This document shows positions 21,592-29,629 of a DNA stretch of 64,000 bases, piece by piece. Origin of the DNA: Phytophthora sp. 'mugwort' (Eukaryota; Oomycota; Peronosporomycetes; Peronosporales; Peronosporaceae). Made by a program: the position numbers and the translations under genes. Location of the stretch: the NCBI GenBank assembly GCA_033558025.1, contig JAUCEF010000014.1, positions 3,844,001 through 3,908,000 of the forward strand, written 5' to 3'. Position 1 is the stretch's first letter; every line of letters begins with the position of its first letter. A model generated the notes under the pieces. That model made no database searches and had not been told where the DNA came from. It was given only the letters and a program-made list of their open reading frames with translations.

Positions 21592-23895
21592 ATGCATGTT
21601 TTGTCGAGATTTTGGGCCATCGTCTTCGTGGTTTGGTTAGCTCCCGGCTGGGCGGCGCGACCGAGTCGACGAAATGATAACCAGTTAGCGACACAGTCTG
21701 GTCTCAAGTTATGGGTAGATCCGGATACTCCACAAGAGCATTACACATGGGAGACGTCCCGCGGTGATACGTGGGATCTTGTGATGAGTGACGAGTTCAA
21801 CACTCCTGGGAGGTCATTTCGACCTGGAGACGATCACATGTGGACGTCTATTGAAAAACCAGACGGTGTGAATGAGGCTATGGAAGTTTACGCACACAAC
21901 AACACAATCACCGCGTGTGATGAGGGCACGGGGGTCTGCAGTTTCCAGATCGAGTTGGAAGAGTCGATTATCCAGCTTCAAGTCTGGAACAGCTACCAGA
22001 AGACGCCTGGTTTCGACAACGTCACGTTCGTAAGTACCGCTTTGTCTTCCATGTCGTTAGGGATGATGTCAGTAACCTTGTTGTCCTTTACTTCTCAGTT
22101 CTATCGTGGAGGTATGGTACAGTCGTGGAACAAGTTCTGCATACAAGGAGGGATGATCGAAGTTCGAGCTCAACTTCCAGGAGCTGTAACCGAGTCTTCT
22201 GGAAACCCTGACATTCTTCTCGAGCCGAGCGCACGGGCTCAATCTCTGCGCTACTACCCGACGTGGCCTGGAATATGGATGTTGGGAAATCTTGGCCGCG
22301 CGATCTTCAGCGGCTCGACAAACCGGATGTGGCCATTTTCCTATGATGCGTGTGATCCCGACACTTTGAAGCCAAGCAACCAGCGCATTAGTGCCTGTGA
22401 TTCAGATCCGGGCTCAGGAATGAACCCTTACCAAGGTCGTGGGGCACCCGAGATAGATATCGTCGAAGGCGGTGGCACTACCATATCGTCGTCAATCCAA
22501 GTGGGTCCAGGGATGCCACCGGACTTCCGTGTCGTGCAACCAGTGGGAGAAAACAAAATTTGTATCTACTACAGCTCCTGCAAAACTCCAGGTGCCAACG
22601 TCCCGGGTATTCCAGAGAGCGTCTATTTCGGAGCACGCGGCCACCAATCCTGGTACCAAAAGTTACGCTACGCTGCAAACAATTTCTGCCAACAAAACGT
22701 CAGCGAGGTACAAACTTACGCTACCGTGGAAGCTGCACTGGCCGTCGGTATTGAGGATAACGTGTGCTCCGTCACAACATGCCCTGCCTCTCTCGACGTC
22801 AACTCAGATCTTGATTTTATCAGTCCTGAGGGTGACGACCGCTGGGGGGTCAACTCGAACGGCACTTGCTTCTCTGCTCGGAACTCATATATGGGTGAGT
22901 TTATCTGCAGTGCTGGAAACCCCCATCCTAGTTGCAAACCTCTTGACGACGCGCCGGTCTTGCCACAGGATGAATCAACCTTTGCCTTTCAAATGGATGC
23001 ACTCTCTGCAAACTGGCCTGTACATATGGCGGTGTACACAGACTTTGTAACGTACCAAGTGGAATGGGTCCCCGGCGCAAATGGCTACGTTCGTTGGATG
23101 CTGTCGGCTGATCCGTTGTATGAGATACCTGCTAAAGCAATCATGGAGCCTCCGCAAGGAGCGAGCGTCAAAAACCCAAGCAAAATTATGATTGAAGAGC
23201 CTCTGTACCTCATTTTCAACGTTGCCATGTCGAGTAAATGGGGAGCGCAGCCACCAAACCCAAAGAGACCGTGTCGAGGCGACGGAATGGACCCCGTCGC
23301 GAATGCTATCTGCGATTCCTTCCCAATGTACTTGAAGATTGATTATGTTCGTGTGTATCAAGACTTGACGCCAGACTCGATCATGACCGTGGGGTGCGAT
23401 CCAATGACGCACCCCACCCGACAATGGATACTTGACCACCTCGATGAATACGAGGACGAGGAGAATAAACTGGTGGAGGTTCGTGGAAAGGCGTTTTGTC
23501 GCACTGATGCCGACTGTACTGTCCAAACGGCACACCGTCGGCGTCGACAACCTTCTGAGGGCTCTACAAACAGGAGATCGACGATGGTATTGACAGGAAG
23601 ATGCGTCAACCAGCGTTGTGAGTGCTCCAGTAAATCGTGGGCAGGGCCACGTTGTATCGTGCCAACCAAGTCAATCGCGGTATCCTTTGGCCCTCCCGTC
23701 GTTCTGGCGGCATGCATCGGTGCCCTGTTGCTTGTGTTGGGGGTTGCTTCGTGTTTTGCTGTTTTCTTTACACGGAAGAAGGTCGCGGAAGCCGTCCAGA
23801 CAGAACGCAAAGTCAAACAGCAGCAACGACAGCAATACGAGCTGATCCGACGTCAGTCCAGTCAACACCTCCGAAGCGCATGGTCGTCAGAGTAA
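21592..23895 (+). CDS. SKN1/KRE6-like beta-glucan-synthesis protein (GH16 fold)
   Basis: This protein belongs to the SKN1/KRE6 family, membrane-anchored GH16-fold proteins linked to beta-1,6-glucan assembly in fungal walls and expected in oomycetes. The product begins with a signal peptide (residues 1-21, ending GWA). The body shows family blocks WDLVMSDEFN, GMVQSWNKFCIQGGMIEVRA, WPGIWMLGNLGRA and the catalytic motif GAPEIDIVEGG, whose two Glu flank the Asp (first Glu codon at 22,450). A cysteine-rich EGF-like stretch (about 23,500-23,660) precedes a transmembrane segment (about 23,690-23,770) and a basic, glutamine-rich cytosolic tail. A 69-nt intron, 22,030-22,098 (GTAAGT to TTCTCAG), fits inside and keeps frame, so the spliced protein is about 744 residues rather than 767. 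The enzyme probably sits in the secretory pathway or plasma membrane. The family assignment is firm; whether it hydrolyses or transfers glucan is unknown. Confidence 0.85.
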   Translation: MHVLSRFWAIVFVVWLAPGWAARPSRRNDNQLATQSGLKLWVDPDTPQEHYTWETSRGDTWDLVMSDEFNTPGRSFRPGDDHMWTSIEKPDGVNEAMEVYAHNNTITACDEGTGVCSFQIELEESIIQLQVWNSYQKTPGFDNVTFVSTALSSMSLGMMSVTLLSFTSQFYRGGMVQSWNKFCIQGGMIEVRAQLPGAVTESSGNPDILLEPSARAQSLRYYPTWPGIWMLGNLGRAIFSGSTNRMWPFSYDACDPDTLKPSNQRISACDSDPGSGMNPYQGRGAPEIDIVEGGGTTISSSIQVGPGMPPDFRVVQPVGENKICIYYSSCKTPGANVPGIPESVYFGARGHQSWYQKLRYAANNFCQQNVSEVQTYATVEAALAVGIEDNVCSVTTCPASLDVNSDLDFISPEGDDRWGVNSNGTCFSARNSYMGEFICSAGNPHPSCKPLDDAPVLPQDESTFAFQMDALSANWPVHMAVYTDFVTYQVEWVPGANGYVRWMLSADPLYEIPAKAIMEPPQGASVKNPSKIMIEEPLYLIFNVAMSSKWGAQPPNPKRPCRGDGMDPVANAICDSFPMYLKIDYVRVYQDLTPDSIMTVGCDPMTHPTRQWILDHLDEYEDEENKLVEVRGKAFCRTDADCTVQTAHRRRRQPSEGSTNRRSTMVLTGRCVNQRCECSSKSWAGPRCIVPTKSIAVSFGPPVVLAACIGALLLVLGVASCFAVFFTRKKVAEAVQTERKVKQQQRQQYELIRRQSSQHLRSAWSSE
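22030..22098 (+). other. In-frame 69-nt intron of GH16 gene
   Basis: GTAAGT at the donor and a pyrimidine-rich TTACTTCTCAG acceptor. The 23 extra residues it would add (serine- and leucine-rich) interrupt the conserved stretch between FDNVTF and FYRGGMVQSW. Length divisible by three and no stop codon make it easy to miss. Confidence 0.7.
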
Positions 23896-24041
23896 GATCG
23901 TGCCGGGTTTAGGCCGATACGAAGACTGGATGACTTTTGGTCCTTTGAATTCATTTTTTAAGTTTTAGAACACTTTTTATTCCTGGCACATATATTACCC
24001 CTATCTGAATGCTTCTGATGGTGTCATACCAAATTGGCCAA

Positions 24042-25970
24042 CTACGAGATGATGCAATTGTGTTGTGAGGATGAGCAGAAAGGTACCAATTGCATGCAAC
24101 CGCCTTCAGTTGGACGAGTACACATTGTCAAATGGATATTGACCCATGTTATCGGCCGGGTTAAGTCCTCAAGCGTCGTGCCTATCTTCACCGAAGCTTG
24201 TAACCTTTGGTTTGGCAGCCTTCCACCACGAGCCAGCACTGTCGCGTCGTCCTGTAGCAATGCTCCACTCCATATGCGAAAATCATCGATAACACCGTGG
24301 AAGCCATACCAGCCCAGGTGATTGGGGCGAGGAAAGTTTAAACTTCCAGCCGTGATACATCCTGTGCCAACCTGCTCGTGTGTCAAAAAGCCCCACTCAT
24401 GATGCGGCTCACCGATACTCGAATGAATCTTTACGCCATCCAGATACACATCTTGGCACTGGATATCGCTGTCGTAGGCCAACGCAAGGTGATACCAGCG
24501 ATTTGACTCTAAGTTACTCGCTACCACAGGTCTAGAGTCCAATACCGAGCAGTGCAGATCACCAGTAGAACTCACTAGTACAAACTGCTGGTGGTAGTAC
24601 GGCCATTTGAGACTCTCTCGACTTGCCGACTGTAGTCCGTAGATGATACCGCCAAACGACATTCCATCCGAAGCTGGAAGCAAGCTGAACCAAACATCAA
24701 AACTGAAACTCTCGCTGCCAAGAAAGTTTAGGTGGAACCGAGATGGTCGTCGCTGTTCGTGCCCAGCGTATGCAAAATACGCGTATGAATCAACATATCG
24801 ATCAGCATTATCTTGTAAACCTTTGAACAGCATCGACCGCGACAACATGTACTCCTTCTTCCACGACTGAACTGGTTGGCCACGACCCGCATCAGTCGCA
24901 AAGGCCCGTTTCCAAATTAATTCATCAGAAAGGTACTGCATCCACCAGAAATTTGTGTGCGATAAATTGAACGCGTCAAACCCACTTAAGTACCTGCAAA
25001 ACGCCTTGACAATATCCGCCGGCAATTGCTCTGGTCGCACAATAGGAAGTCGACTTCTGATGCTCTTCGTCGTCATCTCCAGTCGTCGACCTTCTATCGG
25101 TCTTGAACAGCGAACCGCACAGACATTCCATGTGGCCCCTCGTGTAGCACGTCGAGACACCTTAAGCGTCGATAACAACTGCACGTCCACCTCACTTTCT
25201 CCACGTGAGAGCTTCGCAATTTCATCCTCCTTCAGCACTCCACGCCACACACGAAAGTCATCAATCACTCCATGAAACCCGTACCACCCCAAATATCCTG
25301 GTTTGGGTAAGTGCAGCCCATTAGCCGTGATGCATCCTGTTCCAACCTGTTCGTGCTTGAGGAACTCCATCTCACAGTGCAAAGTGCCAGTGTCTGACCT
25401 CAACTTCTCTCCATCAAGATACACCTCTTGACGTTGAGTTGCATGGCCGTAGGTCAGTGCAAGATGATACCATCTCTCAAGTTGCAACTTGTTCTTCACC
25501 ACTGGACGATAGTCGATCACGGAGCAGAACAAGTCGCCGGTGGCGCTCACCATCATGAATTGCTGGTGGAACTTGGGCCACACTCGACTCTCGGCGTGCA
25601 CTGACTGGAGACCGTAGAGAATGCCTCCAACAGAAGCTCCGTCATGCTCTCCCGGCAGCAAGGCAAACCAGACGTCCAAACTGAAGTTGCTATCTCTGAG
25701 ACTTGATAATTGTACTTCCGGGACAAGATACGAATCAGTTGACCTAGGAGAGTCTATCAGACCAGCGAACCCCAGCGACCGACTTCGCAGGTATAAGGCC
25801 TTGTACGCGGCGGTGTGGAGTGGGTCCGAGTGCGATGGGAGCCGGGCCTTCCAGTATGGAGAAGTATTAAGGTGATGCAACCAGAAGGAGCTGGAATGCG
25901 AAAGGGAGAGCGCATCAAAACCAGTCAGGAAGCTGCACAGGCAGGCCGCCGCGACAGATGGAACTTCCAT
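24042..25970 (-). CDS. F-box plus laminin-G-like protein, double module
   Basis: A 642-residue protein made of two similar halves. Each starts with an F-box-like helix set: LCSFLTGFDALSLSH near residue 12, and LPADIVKAFCRYLSGFDAFN near residue 325. A concanavalin/laminin-G type jelly-roll follows in each: FSLDVWFALLP...GWYGFHGVIDDFRVW in the first, SFSFDVWFSLLP...GWYGFHGVIDDFRIW in the second. F-box proteins usually recruit targets to SCF ubiquitin ligases and the jelly-roll would be the target-binding part, possibly for carbohydrate; this is inference. No signal peptide is seen, so a cytosolic place is likely. A methionine at the start of the second half (MTTKSIRSR) suggests two tandem genes fused in frame, or an unrecognised splice. 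It is divergent to the ISD11 gene. A decayed copy of the second module lies at 45,870-46,310. Confidence 0.7.
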   Translation of the reverse strand: MEVPSVAAACLCSFLTGFDALSLSHSSSFWLHHLNTSPYWKARLPSHSDPLHTAAYKALYLRSRSLGFAGLIDSPRSTDSYLVPEVQLSSLRDSNFSLDVWFALLPGEHDGASVGGILYGLQSVHAESRVWPKFHQQFMMVSATGDLFCSVIDYRPVVKNKLQLERWYHLALTYGHATQRQEVYLDGEKLRSDTGTLHCEMEFLKHEQVGTGCITANGLHLPKPGYLGWYGFHGVIDDFRVWRGVLKEDEIAKLSRGESEVDVQLLSTLKVSRRATRGATWNVCAVRCSRPIEGRRLEMTTKSIRSRLPIVRPEQLPADIVKAFCRYLSGFDAFNLSHTNFWWMQYLSDELIWKRAFATDAGRGQPVQSWKKEYMLSRSMLFKGLQDNADRYVDSYAYFAYAGHEQRRPSRFHLNFLGSESFSFDVWFSLLPASDGMSFGGIIYGLQSASRESLKWPYYHQQFVLVSSTGDLHCSVLDSRPVVASNLESNRWYHLALAYDSDIQCQDVYLDGVKIHSSIGEPHHEWGFLTHEQVGTGCITAGSLNFPRPNHLGWYGFHGVIDDFRIWSGALLQDDATVLARGGRLPNQRLQASVKIGTTLEDLTRPITWVNIHLTMCTRPTEGGCMQLVPFCSSSQHNCIIS

Positions 25971-26012
25971 TGGAAGAATGCGGAGTCAGAAATCTTACAA
26001 TGTGAAGTAGCA

Positions 26013-26019
26013 GGAATGA
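26013..26019 (-). promoter_or_regulatory. Inr-like element for F-box/LamG gene
   Basis: On the minus strand this reads TCATTCC, matching the YCAYTYY oomycete initiator. It lies about 43 bp upstream of the start codon at 25,970, within the 174-bp region shared with the divergent ISD11 gene. Confidence 0.35.
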
Positions 26020-26144
26020 TGGTAGTTAGTGCTCTCTGTTGTTGCACGAATGTCGTTTCCCGCTGGCGCAACCTCCACGTTTGGTTTAATAATGGGCCGC
26101 GGTTATTGGCCACAGGCACCAGTTTTGATCTGCTAGGAACGAGA

Positions 26145-26547
26145 ATGTCGTCTTCGTCGTCCGTGCTGCGTCTGTACCGCGAGATGCTGCGCAATGCAGC
26201 CAAGTTCGAGGTGCGCACCTTATATCCCTGCGTCTCCTCCCTTTGTTTCTGCCAGTCTTGCTTCTCAACGCTCCCTGCATCATATCGAAAATGTTTATAT
26301 TTAAATACGGTTTTGGTGCATTTTCCTACACTCTCCAACTATACAGACCTACAACTTCCGCATATATGCCATGCGCCGCGTTAAGGAGGACTTTCGCAAG
26401 AACAAGGTGCTCAAGTGCGGCAGCCCTGAACAAGAGAAGGCGCTCGAGTTCGGGCGCCAGCAGGCCGACATGCTGTACCGCCAGATGATCGTGTCCAAGC
26501 TTTACCCGCCGCACGTCAAGAGCGTCATGGAGACGCTCGGCAAGTAG
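26145..26547 (+). CDS. ISD11: ISD11/LYRM4 iron-sulphur assembly factor (spliced)
   Basis: Two exons, 26,145-26,210 and 26,347-26,547, are joined across a 136-nt intron (GTGCGC to ATACAG) and give about 88 residues, the usual ISD11 length. Exon 1 holds the LYR motif in VLRLYREMLRNAAKF. Exon 2 gives TYNFRIYAMRRVKEDFRKNK, the second family signature, then GRQQADMLYRQMIV and a short basic end. ISD11 binds and stabilises the cysteine desulphurase NFS1 in the mitochondrial matrix, together with acyl-carrier protein, at the first step of Fe-S cluster assembly. The start codon sits 174 bp from the start of the divergent F-box/LamG gene. As an essential housekeeping gene it is the best evidence that this island is still under selection. 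Confidence 0.85.
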
Positions 26548-27088
26548 AAACACAAGAAGGCTCTTCAAGTATCTATGGCAAATTAACAGCGCCATTTGAT
26601 CTTTTTATTGCAGCCTTGTGTGTGTTGAAGATTTCGATGCACGATGTGTGTCGTTATTGTAACACGTCCAACCACACCGCACCTGTTCATTGGTCAAACT
26701 ATGTAGCTTTGACGTGATGCAGGTCTTCATCACACAGGTTCAAATCTTAAACTTCGTCATGGAGGGTAACGGCACGAGTCCGAAAAATGGTTGATGTGGT
26801 CGCGCGTCCCATACCACATGCGGATGAGCAAGCGCGTCAATAAACTGCAGTAAGATGTCTGCAGCTCATGCGGGTTATTACGATCGTATGCATCGGAGGA
26901 GTACGCGCCCATGGTAACCAGGTTGCACTTTGAAAGACCGAATACGAGATGCGTGAGTCAGACCTGTTCAGGCAGCAATTTCAGACTGATCGCGGTGGAC
27001 AGAGAGAGTACAGACAGCCCTCTCGTCCGAGATATCCTGAATAGAGATTCACTCCAGGTGGAGAGAGTAGACGGGCTCCCGATTCAAC
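26548..27088. other. 3' flank of ISD11 gene
   Basis: Nothing recognisable as a gene. The short frame at 26,911-27,105 runs into the inverted arm and has no family features. Confidence 0.4.
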
Positions 27089-28209
27089 GCTTGCTCTCTG
27101 CGTAATATATAGACCCGGCATTATTATTTGAGAGAAGAATAGTTGTTAGTGTGGGTTTGACAGAAATCGGCGCGGCGCTGAAACAATATTCCTGGATCGA
27201 TGTGCTCGTTTCTTTTGACGAGGAGGCGGGCCAATATGCATGATGAGAGCAGTTTACTGGGTTTGGTCGAAATATTGCTTTTACTGCCGAAACAGAATTC
27301 TTAGATTGCCATTCCTCTTGTCGTTAATTTTGTCAAGAATCGTGGCAAAGAATCCATTGTCACTTTTCTTCGAGTTATTCATCCACTTCGGCAAACCTTC
27401 CTCTCCCTTACTGCTGGCGTGGAGATTGGGTCCAATCATTCTCGTCGCTGTAACTTGTTTCAGGTCTTTAATAACTCGAAATGTAATTACGCTCCTTGGA
27501 CACGGTATCAGATACATGCAAGGCAATACGATCCCCATCGACCCAAGGACCCAATGCCTGCCTCAAAAGACGAAAGCGTTTCCTATGATCTGGAAACTAG
27601 TGGGCACTACTTCATCTACTGCCACTCTCAGCTCGAAACTGCACCGCCGTACAAAATGACTGTCGTTATTTTATTGGATTCTGGTCGTATTGGAAAAGAT
27701 TATGTTCTATTGTGGAGAACTTGCATATCTTTCCTCTGTTCGGCGTTCTTATCGGGTAGGACGATTCTAATGTTATCTTGTGAGGTAATATATATATATA
27801 TATAGTTAGTTAGTAGCCTACGAAAGCGCAGTACTACATTACGTTTCTTAGCATCATTTCGGCAAGAAGTTGGGGCATATCAGTGCAGTTTCGAAGACTT
27901 GAACGACGTCCTCCAAACTCCTAAAGGTATGTAGTATTGGTGTCAACATATCGCCTTGCGTCGTCAGTGACTCAGACAACTCGTCACACTCAAGACACGA
28001 CCGCTTGCATGCTCCCAACCAAATGTTGCTGACCCACACGCGACAATTCGCTGACCACGAAGTTTATCCTCGAGAACGGTGATGCGGCTTCCTTTTTTGG
28101 CGCTGTAAAGGTGGGGGACTAAATTGCGCTGCGTCTGAGAGGTGATGTGTGACAGTCGTTTGGGTGATAAATTTTTGCCACCGCGCAAGCCTTTTAGCTC
28201 AACTTTGAC
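27089..28209 (-). repeat. Right arm of 1.1-kb inverted duplication
   Basis: The reverse complement of 19,598-20,729. It holds the 3' half of a bZIP relic plus about 760 bp of its 3' flank. The copy continues outward as bZIP sequence to 28,257, where a Mutator-like element interrupts it. A 128-residue frame is open and identical in both arms (27,419-27,805 here), but this reflects arm identity and is not independent evidence of a gene. Confidence 0.85.
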
Positions 28210-28257
28210 ATCATCAAACCATCGCAATAAGCTCCATCTTCTCATCGCCGCTTGAGG
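27854..28257 (-). pseudogene. bZIP C-terminal domain fragment (right arm)
   Basis: This is the better-preserved copy. After the Mutator-like insertion the bZIP frame resumes with AAMRRWSLLRWFDDVKVEL and continues SPKRLSHITSQTQRNLVPHL, GQRIVACGSATFGWEHASGR, then (shifted by an extra roughly 20 bases) DMLTPILHTFRSLEDVVQVF and a stop near 27,854. The N-terminal half of the same gene ends with SAGFGPQA at 32,287-32,310 on the other side of the insertion. The two halves meet exactly at the duplicated 10 bp. Confidence 0.7.
28248..28257 (+). repeat. Target-site duplication, left copy
   Basis: CCGCTTGAGG, identical to 32,287-32,296. The two copies flank the Mutator-like element and both lie at the same point in the bZIP reading frame. 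Mutator elements usually duplicate 9-11 bp. Confidence 0.75.
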
Positions 28258-28339
28258 GGGTGCGGATTTCGATCGAGTAACCCGCGTATTGTTTTCGAGT
28301 TCAGGGTCCAAACGGGTTCGAGTAAATAATTTCAATAAA

Positions 28340-29600
28340 GATTTCTGACAAAATAGGGGTGGACTGCCGAGTAATACCGGTACATGTATTAATATTTTTA
28401 ATATGTTCGTGTATCTAGTGTAGCCCGGGCCCCTAGGCCCCGAGGAAAGTCACAGTTCGTAAGAAGGCTTCATAAGAAATATACGAGTTTGGATATTCGA
28501 ACCACACCAGCAACGGGTTAGTCGACGTACAGTGAGGTTGAGACGTCTTGAATGCTGGGGGTACTGTGCCCAATGTGGTGTTGCAGCACACACAAAATCG
28601 TCAGATGTGGTTACTTATGCAAGATTCACAACAGTAGCCGAGGTAGGCGGCCCTTGTTGGCCTGCGCCGGGTCCCCCTAGCGGTTCGGCCCTTCCGGGAC
28701 AGTGGTGTCTCGCTTGCGCCGAGACGAAGTGCCCAAGCCAATCAATTCACAGAAGTCAGCTGGGTTAACTGCCTCTGTCTCAGATATCCCGTGTCCTCCG
28801 CTAAAGAGCGGACGACGGCGCGTTAGCGCTTTGTCGGGTACCGAGTGCAAAGGCTTATCGGCTTGAAGTGTTACGGTACCCGGGCTGCACAGCGTACCGG
28901 CCCGCCGAGTTCGGCAGGACTTGTTCCTTCGCGCTTGGCGAGACACGCCCTTCCCCGGCCCGACCTAGTTCTCTTGGCGCTACCAGTCAACACCCTACAA
29001 ACATATTTAAAACATCTTTAGCAAAGTCATTTTGCCGAGTTCCTTCAATATAGTTCTCTCATTCACCTTGGAGCTTCTACAGCCTTTTTCTCAAGTACAA
29101 TTGGTCTACCGTCAACGGTAACCAAATTCCAGCCCGTGCAGGGGCTTACCGGATAGTGTACACTTGTCTTGGACATGCAAAGACCTACTCCGTTATTTAT
29201 TTATCTCCCGGGAGCACAAAGGTTCCTCCTATTGCTAACTATGTTCCTATACAGATATCAAGATAAATGAAGTGTGGTCGGCTCGCAACCGACCCTGTGC
29301 AAAGATCTCAATGTAACCACCCAAACTCAACGACCGGCTGAGTTCACCCAGTCGAGTAACCGAGTTGCAAGCTGACTCCGTACTCAGCGAGCAGTACCGA
29401 GGTTGCTGCTTAAATGCGATATGTGAACCATTTCATCTGGCGTTCACTACATCACACCAAGTCTACCATAATAAAACGATACTAGTATAAAACTGAAGTT
29501 TGGAACGCTAACTTCGAATTTGAGATGATTGGGAGGGGCCGAACAAATTTTAAACCTCGGGTACTGTATAAATGATAATTTGCAAATTGTAGTGATAGTG
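28340..29600. other. Non-coding 5' part of Mutator-like element
   Basis: No gene was found. The first half is GC-rich and the second AT-rich, suggesting a further nested insertion. The minus strand at about 29,020-29,075 resembles a short conserved stretch of organelle or bacterial large-subunit rRNA (see findings). No complete rRNA is present. Confidence 0.3.
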
Positions 29601-29629
29601 GACGCTTTGATTCCCTGGGAGAATGAGAT

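Noticed and set aside
22472..23050. Alternative frames inside the GH16 gene, both strands
   Set aside because: They overlap a well-supported long coding frame with catalytic motif.
28340..29460. Possible rRNA gene
   Set aside because: Only a short patch resembles LSU rRNA; flanking rRNA helices in the right order are missing.
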